A program made the position numbers and the translations under genes. Positions 1-12,700 of a stretch of 64,000 nucleotides of DNA are shown here, piece after piece. Below the pieces are notes generated by a model. It saw nothing but the letters and a program-made list of their open reading frames with translations, was not told the DNA's origin and searched no databases. Location of the stretch: assembly GCF_032854445.1 (NCBI RefSeq), contig NC_088305.1, positions 7,257,606-7,321,605 on the forward strand. Reading direction: 5' to 3'. Position 1 is the stretch's first letter. Every line of letters starts with the position of its first letter. The DNA comes from Liolophura sinensis. Its lineage: Eukaryota > Mollusca > Polyplacophora > Chitonida > Chitonidae.

Positions 1-30
1 ACACCAATCAGATAAATAAATAAATAAATG
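1..30 (+). mobile_element. 3' tail of a tRNA-SINE cut by the window edge
   Basis: Begins acaccaatcagataaataaa, the terminal motif of the common SINE family in this window followed by its (AAAT)n tail. Confidence 0.6.
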
Positions 31-189
31 CGCAGTTGAATTCTTAGTAATGAGCAGCATGCTGTGTGGGGAGTGGCTGAATGGTTAAGCTAAAATAAAC
101 TTGACGTCTTTTTTTATAACTCCATACTCACAAATTCTTCACTTGTGCGTTGGTTGCTGTTCCTCTAGGCAGAGCAAATAAGTATCAGG

Positions 190-320
190 GGGAAAACCAC
201 CAAACTTTGGCAAGTTGCAGATGAACTTTCCAACATGTACAGATGTACAGATATGCACACCATATTGGTTCAGCTAGCGATGAAGAGACAAGTGTCTTTT
301 AAACCACTCCCACATTGACC
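190..320 (+). repeat. Dispersed repeat, 'fingerprint' family R2 copy
   Basis: Contains aaccaccaaactttggcaag, then gatgaactttcc, then cagatatgcacaccatattgg. The same ordered motifs recur at 1425-1580, 7405-7510, 15170-15215, 26485-26600, 32680-32765 (minus), 50640-50860 and 55780-55890. Best-preserved copies have a cacgtgtgacg core. It looks like a SINE body but no full unit with promoter boxes is visible. Confidence 0.5.
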
Positions 321-778
321 ACTCCTTCAAATAAAACAATAAGCAAATATTATGGCACTGGCAGGATTTGATCATTTATGGTTGAGGTCTATATGATTGT
401 ACTGTAACGAGTCAGAATGAACTGAAACTAAACTGAAAGTGAAACCTAAACTGAAAAGACATTACATCAGTGGTCATTACAGTAACGTTTGTTCAAAATA
501 AGGATGTCAGTGACGGTAAAAGCGAGTAAGACATGCTGAGATTCCAGGTATTGGAAACTTGCTAGCTAGCAGCCATTGTGTGTGTGGTTTGCATTTGAAT
601 TTGATTTGGCTGTGACTCCCAGATGTTCCAGGTAAATCACATCGGTTGAGTCCAGATACTCTACACTGGAAATAAGCAGTCTTGAGCTATCAGCACATGA
701 AAACTATTTATTTTAAAAAGTGATTAGAATTATCAAATCATTAACAGTAAAAAAAACTCATTGTTGCTGCATTGTCAG

Positions 779-3700
779 ACATCACCATAGCAACAGAAGT
801 GCTTCAGGTGCCCCTGGAGAAGAAGAAGAAGTGGCTGATCCATGGTATAGACATCACACGTAATGCCATGTCGGTGATGCTGATAGCCAGGTGAGTGGTT
901 AAGATGGTGTCCATTTCACAAGATGTAGGTTCAGTACTTAGCCTCTGACTTCAGTTCCTTGTGATTCTGCAGCCTTCACTGTTTTATGTTCCTTGTTAAT
1001 ACCATGAACAAGCTACTCATAGGGCCGATACTATACAGTTTGTTTTATTTTTTTGATTGTTAATTTCTTTGATTGCTAATTTCTTTGATTGTCAATTTCT
1101 GTCATTGTTAATTCCTTTGATTGTTAATTTCTTTGATTGTCAATTTTTTGATTGCTAATTTCTTTGATTGTCAGTTTCTTTGAATGCTAATTTCTTTGAT
1201 TGTCAATTTCTGTCATTGTTAATTTCTTTGATTGTCAATTTTTTGATTGCTAATTTCTTTGATTGTCAGTTTTTTTGATTGCTAATTTCTTTGATTGTCA
1301 GTTTCTTTTATTGTCGATTTTTTGACTGTCAATTTCTTGGATTGTTTATTAACCTCATACACCAGAATTTTTCTCTTAGTGCATCAGTTTTATGATTTGA
1401 AGAAACAGGAGTGAAAAGTGCAAATCACCAACATTTACCAAGTTGTTGAAGAACAGTTTGTGATGTACAAATCTGCACACCTCATTGGTGGAAGACTTCT
1501 TTGAGCATTAGACTGCCCCAGTGGCCTCACAAGCGCTGTTAACTGCAAAGTGTCTCACACAACAGCGAGGACGGGGGAATCTGCAAGTTCCCTGCGGGAG
1601 AGGTTATATAAATTCTGTCATGCAGTACTGTTTTTCTTTAAAACAAGTATTTATCGTTATTTTTTTGTTTCAGTCCCACGTCCAAATTTGATCACCTGGC
1701 TTTTCGAGATCCATATCAGGTGAGAAAATATGTCATTCCCAAGACTTGACAATATTCATCTTTTTCTATAATCTAAGAATAGGCTGTTTTATGGATACTC
1801 TAGCTAGTGGTAATATGCTGGGCCAGTAAAGTTCCAGTAGTTTTTGTCCATTTGAATTTCGAGGTTTTTGAAATTCAAAGTAAAAAAGTCTTCACCTACA
1901 TAATGTACGTATTATATATAATGTATTATTAATGGATGATGAGATGCTGTATGTTGGGATGTACATGTGTGTATTGTGTGATATGTTTGTCTGTCATTTT
2001 GTTAATACTGGATGATGAGATGCTGTATGTTGGGATGTACATGTGTTTTACTGTGTGACATTATTTGTCTGTCATTTTGTTAATACTGGATGATGAGATG
2101 CTGTATGTTGGGATGTACATGTGTGTATTGTGTGACATTATTTGTCTGTCATTTTGTTAATACTGGATGATGAGATGCTGTATGTTGGGATGTACGTGTG
2201 TGTATTGTGTGACATTATTTGTCTGTCATTTTGTTAATACTGGATGATGAGATGCTGTATGTTGGGATGTACATGTGTGTATTGTGTGACATTATTTGTC
2301 TGTCATTTTGTTAATACTGGATGATGATATGCTGTATGTTGGGATGTACATGTGTGTATTGTGTGACATTATTTGTCTCATTTTGTTAATACTGGATGAT
2401 GAGATGCTGTATGTTGGGATGTACATGTGTGTATTGTGTGACATTATTTGTCTCATTTTGTTAATACTGGATGATGAGATGCTGTATGTTGGGATGTACA
2501 TGTGTTTTACTGTGTGACATTATTTGTCTCTCATTTTGTTAATACTGGATGATGAGATGCTGTATGTTGGGATGTACATGTGTATATTGTGTGACATTAT
2601 TTGTCTCTCATTTTGTTAATACTGGATGATGAGATGCTGTATGTTGGGATGTACATGTGTTTTACTGTGTGACATTATTTGTCTCTCATTTTGTTAATAC
2701 TGGATGATGAGATGCTGTATGTTGGGATGTACATGTGTATATTGTGTGACATTATTTGTCTCTCATTTTGTTAATACTGGATGATGAGATGCTGTATGTT
2801 GGGATGTACATGTGTGTATTGTGTGACATTATTTGTCTGTCATTTTGTTAATACTGGATGATGAGATGCTGTATGTTGGGATGTACATGTGTGTATTGTG
2901 TGACATTATTTGTCTCTCATTTTGTTAATACTGGATGATGAGATGCTGTATGTTGGGATGTACATGTGTGTATTGTGTGACATTATTTGTCTCTCATTTT
3001 GTTAATACTGGATGATGAGATGCTGTATGTTGGGATGTACGTGTGTGTATTGTGTGACATTAATTGTCTGTCATTTTGTTAATACTGGATGATGAGATGC
3101 TGTATGTTGGGATGTACATGTGTGTATTGTGTGACATTGTTTGTCTGTCATTTTGTTAATACTGGATGATGAAATGCTGTATGTTAGGATGTACATGTGT
3201 GTATATTGTGTGACATTGTTTGTCTGTCATTTTGTTAATACTAGATGATGAGATGCTGTATGTTGGGATGTACGTGTGTGTATTGTGTGACATTAATTGT
3301 CTGTCATTTTGTTAATACTGGATGATGAGATGCTGTATGTTGGGATGTACATGTGTGTATTGTGTGACATTGTTTGTCTGTCATTTTGTTAATACTGGAT
3401 GATGAAATGCTGTATGTTGGGATGTACATGTGTGTATATTGTGTGACATTGTTTGTCTGTCATTTTGTTAATACTAGATGATGAGATGCTGTATGTTGGG
3501 ATGTACATGTCTGTATTGTGTGACATTGTTTGTCTGTCATTTTGTTAATACTGGATGATGAGATGCTGTATGTTGGGATGTACATGTGTGTATTGTGTGA
3601 CATTGTTTGTCTGTCATTTTGTTAATACTGGATGATGAGATGCTGTTTGTTGGGATGTACGTGTGTATTGTGTGACATTATTTGTCTGTCATTTTGTTAA

Positions 3701-6700
3701 TACTGGATGATGAGATGCTGTATGTTGGGATGTACATGTGTGTATTGTGTGACATTATTTGTCTGTCATTTTGTTAATACTGGATGATGAGATGCTGTTT
3801 GTTGGGATGTACATGTGTGTATTGTGTGACATTGTTTGTCTGTCATTTTGTTAATACTGGATGATGAGATGCTGTATGTTGGGATGTACATGTGTGTATT
3901 GTGTGACATTATTTGTCTCTCATTTTGTTAATACTGGATGATGAGATGCTGTATGTTGGGATGTACATGTGTGTATTGTGTGACATTATTTGTCTCTCAT
4001 TTTGTTAATACTGGATGATGAGATGCTGTATGTTGGGATGTGCATGTGTGTATATTGTGTGACATTATTTGTCTGTCATTTTGTTAATACTGGATGATGA
4101 GATGCTGTATGTTGGGATGTACATGTGTGTATTGTGTGACATTATTTGTCTCTCATTTTGTTAATACTGGATGATGAGATGCTGTATGTTGGGATGTACA
4201 TGTGTGTATTGTGTGACATTATTTGTCTGTCATTTTGTTAATACTGGATGATGAGATGCTGTATGTTGGGATGTACATGTGTGTATATTGTGTGACATTA
4301 TTTGTCTGTCATTTTGTTAATACTGGATGATGAGATGCTGTATGTTGGGATGTACATGTGTGTATTGTGTGACATTATTTGTCTGTCATTTTGTTAATAC
4401 TGGATGATGAGATGCTGTATGTTGGAATGTACATGTGTGTATTGTGTGACATTATTTGTCTCTCATTTTGTTAATACTGGATGATGAGATGCTGTATGTT
4501 GGGATGTACGTGTGTGTATTGTGTGACATTGTTTGTCTCATTTCGTTAATACTGGATGATGAGATGCTGTATGTTGGGATGTACATGTGTGTATTGTGTG
4601 ACATTGTTTGTCTGTCATTTTGTTAATACTGGATGATGAGATGCTGTATGTTGGGATGTACATGTGTATATTGTGTGACATTGTTTGTCTCATTTTATTA
4701 ATTCTGGATGATGAGATGCTGTATGTTGGGATGTACATGTGTGTATTGTGTGACATTATTTGTCTGTCATTTTGTTAATACTGGATGATGAGATGCTGTA
4801 TGTTGGGATGTACATGTGTGTATTGTGTGACATTATTTGTCTGTCATTTTGTTAATACTGGATGATGAGATGCTGTATGTTGGGATGTACATGTGTGTAT
4901 TGTGTGACATTATTTGTCTGTCATTTTGTTAATACTGGATGATGAGATGCTGTATGTTGGGATGTACATGTGTGTATTGTGTGACATTATTTGTCTGTCA
5001 TTTTGTTAATACTGGATGATGAGATGCTGTATGTTGGGATGTACATGTGTGTATTGTGTGACATTATTTGTCTGTCATTTTGTTAATACTGGATGATGAG
5101 ATGCTGTATGTTGGGATGTACATGTGTGTATTGTGTGACATTATTTGTCTGTCATTTTGTTAATACTGGATGATGAGATGCTGTATGTTGGGATGTACAT
5201 GTGTGTATTGTGTGACATTATTTGTCTGTCATTTTGTTAATACTGGATGATGAGATGCTGTATGTTGGGATGTACATGTGTGTATTGTGTGACATTATTT
5301 GTCTCTCATTTTGTTAATACTGGATGATGAGATGCTGTATGTTTGGATGTACATGTGTATATTGTGTGACATTATGTGGCTCTCATTTTGACATCACATT
5401 TATACTGGATGATGAGATGCTGTGTGTTGGTGTTGACAGGTACATATAATCAACCTTGTGGATGTGGATAAGGAAGTGGAGGCTTTGTTACACAGAGTCA
5501 TGTCATCTGATGGTAAGCAGCTGTGTTTGTTTGCCAGAACCATTTTGTTTTTTGCTTGGTCAAATTTGTTTATACATTAATTCCAGAAGGCTTTGACCAG
5601 TTGCCCTTGTGTTACTTATTTCATATTGCCCATCAACGTTTCTAGCAATGTTCATATTATATGTTGACATTTGCAGCCGTGTTCATATTGCATGTTGCCA
5701 TTTGTGGCAATGTTTATATTGTATGTTGACATTTATGGCAATGTTCATATTGCATACTGACATTTGTGGCAATGTTTGTATTGCATGTTGATATTTGTAG
5801 CAGTGTGCATGTTGATATTTGTGGCAGTGTCCATGTTGCATGTTGACATTTGTGGCAATGTTCATATTGCATGTTGACATTTTTGGCAGTGTTCATGTTG
5901 CATGTTGACATTTTTGGCAGTGTTTACATTGCATGCTAACATTTCTGGCGGTGTTTATATTGCATGTTGACATTTCTGGCAGTCTTCATATTGCATGTTG
6001 ACATTTGTGGCATTGTTTACATTGCATGTTGACATTTCTGGCAGTGTTTATATTGCATGTTGACGTTTGCAATGTGACATTAATATCCTGACATCATTAA
6101 TTGTTTTCTTTCTATGCATATCATTACCGCAGAGTTCTAGTGGGTTTCATTTTGGTGTCAAATTTTCATTTTCGGCCACAAAATTTTACTGCCCAGTTGA
6201 ATTCTTTGATGGTTGATGTGTGATAAATAGATTGTTAAACCATGGAATATGTCCGGGGTTTCCAGAGTCTCTGCAGTCGCTGGCTGACGTAATGGAGCTG
6301 CTACGACAGTACGTATGTCGTGGGAAAGCCTTCCCATCATCCTTCAGCTGGATGTGGGAGGTGAAGGACAAATGGCCCTCGTTCTCCATCAGACAGTTAC
6401 AGACCATGAGGTAGGTCACGGAACAAAATTAACGCTGGTCTGTGGCCATTAGAATTGTGGTCAGGCCAGTACTGAGTTTGACCTTTTCCAGACCAGGGAC
6501 CTGTTGCACAAACCGCATATACATGTCGCGTTACGTGCACATAGCTTCCATGGCAACCAGTATTGTAAAAATTATGTCGCCATGGTAGTTACATGAGCGT
6601 ATTGCTCTGTTTGCTTTATGAGTGAGTGAGTGAGTGCTTGGGGTTTAACGTCGTACTCAACAATTTTTCAGTCATATGACGACGAAGGAATCCTTAGGGT

Positions 6701-9700
6701 GTATGTGATGTGCCTCCTTGTTGCAGGACGGATTTCCACCGCTCTTTTATTTAGTGCTGCTTCACTGAGACGACTTACCGAAGGCAAGTAAGCCGCCCTG
6801 CCCGAGCCATTATACTGATACGGGTCAACCAGTCGTTGCACTATCCCCTTCATGCTGAACGCCAAGCGAGGAAGTTACAACTTCCTCTTTTAAAGTCTTA
6901 GGTGTGACTCGATCAAGGATTGATCCTGGATCTACCGGTCCTGAAGTTTGCTTTATGAAACGGGACCCTAGTGATTAAGTTTTGTGTGGAAATTTTCTGA
7001 TTGAGTTTGAGTTTTGGGAACAGTCCATCTAAATCAGTGTTAACTTTCCAGTGTTTGATGTGCTAAAATTTATTTACTTATTTGGTTACAGTTTTATATG
7101 GTACTACTACAGTGACCAGTATTATGGCGGTAGAAAACCGCACAGAGCCCGAGGGGAAACTCACAACCATCAGCAGGTTGCTGTCAGACCTTCTTACATA
7201 TGGCCTAAGAGGAAGATATGCTAAAAGCAACTCTCTATATGTTTAATTTTTAAACACCATATGATAGAGCAGGTTGCGATCAAGAGGTTATTTTGTGAAA
7301 GTTTGCCTCTTAGTCACATGGTGCTGGTTCAAACCCAGGATGAGCCAGAAGTTTATGTATTCCTCCACTGTGCTTGTGGGGTAGAAAAAAAAAAAAAAAA
7401 AGTGGAGGATGCCCGTGTGGTGAGTTACATTGGTTGAAGACTACTTGTCTTTCACACCTGTGATGTGCATACCCATATTCGGACATCAAAATTGAGAATG
7501 TCCGCCAGAGGTTTCCTCGTGGACGTTGACCCTTGAGTGAGCAGGTTTAGTTACAGCTTTAGTGTGTGTGTGTCAGGTATCACATTCTTCACTGCCTCCA
7601 CATAAACAGTAAGTGGTGTACATGCATTCTTGAGTATCACCTAAAACACCGATCAGATAAATAAATAAACATGAGTGACATAATCTCTCTCGATGGCAAA
7701 AGCACCATGTAAGGAAGTACATTTTTTCCATTTCAGATTTTTCTCGCTGACCAGAAAAGCAATGGCTGCAGCCTCACTGAATCTGAAATCAGAAAAGGTA
7801 TGAGACCATGTCATTCAGGTTTCCTGCGGTGTTGATCAATTTGAAATTAGAGGAAACATGAAAATCACATAAAGCTCAGATGATCGTTAGTTTTCAATAT
7901 TTCTTTAGAGAGAAAAAGACACTTGAAAATAATTTTGGCATGGTGGGTATTTGGAAGTGATATAATTTAGATTAAATGCATGTGTTTACAAATTGACGTT
8001 CAAATAAATTTTCAAATTAACAAATCTGATTTTGGGATCATTTTTCTTGTGTTGTTCTGCTGTAAGCAAATCTGAGGCACACTTGAATAAAAATGTGATA
8101 GTTATGATTTTTTACATTTGCATGGCCAAGGGCATTGGATTCCTCCATAAAACTCATGTTATATGTAACTCCTCATGTTATACATGTATGTAACTCCTCA
8201 TGTTATATGTAACTCCTCATGTTATATGTAATGCCTCATGTTATGTGTAACTCATGTTATACATGTATGTAACTCCTCATGTTATATGTAACTCCTCATG
8301 TTATGTGTAACTCCTCATGTTATATGTAACTCCTCATGTTATACATGCATGTAACTCCTCATGTTATATGTAACTCCTCATGTTATATGTAACTCCTCAT
8401 GTTTATGTAACTCCTCATGTTATATGTAACTCCTCATGTTATATGTAACTCCTCATGTTTATGTAACTCCTCATGTTATTCATGCATGTCCTCATGTCAT
8501 ATGTAACTCCTCATGTTATACATGTATGTAACTCCTCATGTTATATGTAACTCCTCATGTTATATGTAACTCCTCATGTTATATGTAACTCCTCATGTCA
8601 TGTAACTCCTAATGTTATACATGTATGTAACTCCTCATGTTATACATGTATGTAACTCCTCATGTTATATGTAACTCCTCATGTTATACATGTATATAAC
8701 TCCTCATGTTATATGTAACTCCTCATGTTTATGTAACTCCTCATGTTATTCATGCATGTCCTCATGTCATATGTAACTCCTCATGTTATACATGTATGTA
8801 ACTCCTCATGTTATATGTAACTCCTCATGTTATATGTAACTCCTCATGTTATATGTAACTCCTCATGTCATGTAACTCCTAATGTTATACATGTATGTAA
8901 CTCCTCATGTTATACATGTATGTAACTCCTCATGTTATATGTAACTCCTCATGTTATACATGTATATAACTCCTCATGTTATATGTAACTCCTCATGTTA
9001 TATGTAACTCCTCATGTCATGTAACTCCTCATGTTATACATGTATGTAACTCCTCATGTTATACATGTATGTAACTCCTCATGTTATATGTAACTCCTCA
9101 TGTTATATGTAACTCCTCATGTTATATGTAACTCCTCATGTTATATGTATTGTCATCAACTAAATACAATTGTAGATTATACCCAGTGGTTGGGACCTAT
9201 TCAGAGTTACATGTATCTGGTACAGTAGGCTGTGATACAGCACGTTATTATTATTGTGGCGTAATGACCCAGGAGCCTCTCATCAATGCAGTTGCTGTGA
9301 GTTCAAGTCCAGCTCATGCTGGCTTCCTCTCTGGTCGTACGTGGGAAGGTCTTCCAGCAACCTGCGGATGGTCGTGGGTTTCTTCCCACCATAATGCTGG
9401 CCACCGTCGTATAGGTGAAATATTCTTGAGTACTGCATAAAACACCAATCAAATAAATAAATAAATTATTCTTGGTTGCACAACTCTGATTGTGTTTCAA
9501 CACCCAGGATCCATATTTATCATGCTACTGAAGACTTAAGTTCTAAATTACAAGTCCACAAAAAGCCAAACCCAGAACAGGAAAGATCTCAAATTGGGGT
9601 TAATACATTGTTGTGCGGTAAAGAATCAGTGTACAAATTTCAAACTTGCTAGAGCGAAGCATTTCATTTGTAGCTGTATTTAAATGTTTGACTTTAGTCT

Positions 9701-12700
9701 TAAGAGGTTTGATAAAGGGTCATAAAGTTCTCTTAGACTTACCAAATCAGAACAAGTCTTACCTTCCAGTATTATTTCTGAGCTGATATTTGAGCTTCAA
9801 TTCTAATTTTCAATTTTTTCATGAAAGTGGCAGACACCTCTAAGTGTTAAAATAAAAACAGTGTGTAAACATACACTACACATGTAGGTGAGAATTTTAG
9901 CAGAATAAATTGTTTTGAATCTACCACAACGTTAGACTTGTCCAAGATTTATTCTGACTGTCACCTTATATATCTATATATAAGTGAAATATTCTCTCAC
10001 GTAAATAAAGAAGTAAGTCCAAGGTTTGCTCGTCACTCAACATGATCTCTATGTTTTGCTCTGCCAGCTGCTGCCGATCTTGCAGAAGGAGGTGAAGACA
10101 TTGACAGATCTCATCCTTACCCAGCATGCACTAGTGGTGCTTAAACAGCTGCAAGGGGAGACAATCCTGCTCAGAGACGAAGGTGAGAAGAACTTACCCT
10201 AATTCCTCAACATTGTCGCACATAAAAAGAGCAACCTTTAGTACCATTTTTATTTTGATTTGGAGACAAAACTACAACCTCCTTTGGAGTGGGGTGGGGT
10301 GTTGGTGGGGGCCAACTTCACCACATCACAAAAAGTACAATTTTAGCTGTCTGCACAAAATGATGCTCTCAGAATATGCTGAAATAAACATCTTGCAAAT
10401 GGGTGAAAAGGCTGAATAATTACAGTAAATTATTAAGATGAAAGTATTTCTGTGTATGACCAAGTTTCATGTCATGCATCTGACCAAGTTTCATGTCATG
10501 CATCTGACCAAGTTTCCTGTACATGCATCTGACCAAGTTTCATGTCATGCATCTGACCAAGTTTCATGTCATGCATCTGACCAAGTTTCCTGTACATGCA
10601 CATGACCAAGTTTCCTGTACATGCACATGACCAAGTTTCATGTACATGCGTCTGACCAAGTTTTCTGTACGTGCACATGACCAAGTTTCCTGTACATGCA
10701 TCTGACCAAGTTTCCTGTACGTATATCTGACCAAGTTTCATGTACATGACCAAGTTTCATGTACATGCATCTGACCAAGTTTCATGTCATGCATCTGACC
10801 AAGTTTCATGTCATGCATCTGACCAAGTTTCCTGTACATGCATCTGACCAAGTTTCATGTTCATGCATCTGACCAAGTTTCCTGTACATGCATCTGACCA
10901 AGTTTCATGTCATGCATCTGACCAAGTTTCATGTCATGCACATGTGGCATGTACATGCATCTGACAAAGTTTCATGTTCATGCATCTGACCAAGTTTCAT
11001 GTCATGCATCTGACCAAGTTTCATGTCATACATCTGACCAAGTTTCATGTCATGCATCTGACCAAGTTTCATGTCATGCATCTGACAAAGTTTCATGTTC
11101 ATGCATCTGACCAAGTTCCATGTACATATATCTGACCAAGTTTCATGTCATGCACATGTGGCATGTACATGCATCTGACAAAGTTTCATGTTCATGCATC
11201 TGACCAAGTTTCATGTCATGCATCTGACCAAGTTTCATGTCATGCATCTGACAAAGTTTCATGTTCATGCATCTGACCAAGTTTCATGTCATGCATCTGA
11301 CCAAGTTTCATGTACATGCATCTGACAAAGTTTCATGTTCATGCATCTGACCAAGTTTCATGTCATGCATCTGACCAAGTTTCCTGTACATGCATCTGAC
11401 CAAGTTTCCTGTACATGCATCTGACCAAGTTTCATGTCATGCATCTGACCAAGTTTCCTGTACATGCATCTGACAAAGTTTCATGTCATGCATCTGACCA
11501 AGTTTCATGTCATGCACATGTGGCATATACATGCATCTGACAAAGTTTCATGTTCATGCATCTGACCAAGTTCCATGTACATGCATCTGACCAAGTTTCA
11601 TGTCATGCATCTGACCAAGTTTCATGTTCATGCATCTGACCAAGTTTCATGTCATGCATCTGACCAAGTTTCATGTCATACATCTGACCAAGTTTCATGT
11701 CATGCATCTGACCAAGTTTCATGTCATGCATCTGACCAAGTTTCATGTCATGCATCTGACCAAGTTTCATGTCATACATCTGACCAAGTTTCATGTCATG
11801 CATCTGACCAAGTTTCATGTCAGGCATCTGACCAAGTTCCATGTACATATATCTGACCAAGTTTCATGTCATGCACATGTGGCATGTACATGCATCTGAC
11901 AAAGTTTCATGTTCATGCATCTGACCAAGTTTCATGTCATGCATCTGACCAAGTTTCATGTCATGCATCTGACCAAGTTCCATGTACATATATCTGACCA
12001 AGTTTCATGTACATATATCTGACAAAGTTTCATGTTCATGCATCTGACCAAGTTACATGTCACTTTTTGTTTTTGGCACAACAATGTTTCATAATATTTG
12101 ATGTGTTCATCTCGCATAATGACGAAACCTTTACTTACAAGTTGTCTGATTGGAATAAATGTGTTCTGGAGAATCTAATGTACAGTACATGTACACCACT
12201 CTTCTGCTTTCACATTTGTGAAGGTTAGATTTTAAGACTGAAAATTTAACATGCTTCTCCAAACGCAGTTTGTTTTGAATCAGTGAAAATTAAAAGCTTA
12301 GGGTTTTGACTGTCAGCTGTCATGGAATATTTCACCATCAATTGGGGTCGTTATGAACATATTTCTGTGTAGCCAGAATCGTTGTAAACATAATGCTGTG
12401 TAGCCAGAATCGTTGTAAACATATTTCTGTGTAGCCAGAATCGTTGTAAACATAATGCTGTGTAGCCAGAATCGTTGTAAACATAATGCTGTGTAGCCAG
12501 AATCGTTGTAAACATAATGCTGTGTAGCCAGAATTGTTGTAAACATAATGCTGTGTAGCCAGAATATAAAAGTTGCCCCCTTTCATAGTTTGAAGACCAA
12601 TTTCTCTATTTGATTTTTTATCCTTGATATACATAAAAGGTTCTTACAGTGTACATGCATTAACAAACGTTGCTTAAATGGCATTTGTGTTTAATATATG

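Noticed and set aside
2292-2517. Open frames in the 77-bp array (also 4538-4756)
   Set aside because: Repeat by-products inside an intron whose flanking exons join in phase.
8156-9155. CRISPR-like array
   Set aside because: Direct head-to-tail tandem repeats without unique spacers in an animal intron.
11575-11899. 85-93-codon frames on both strands
   Set aside because: 24-bp minisatellite within an intron.
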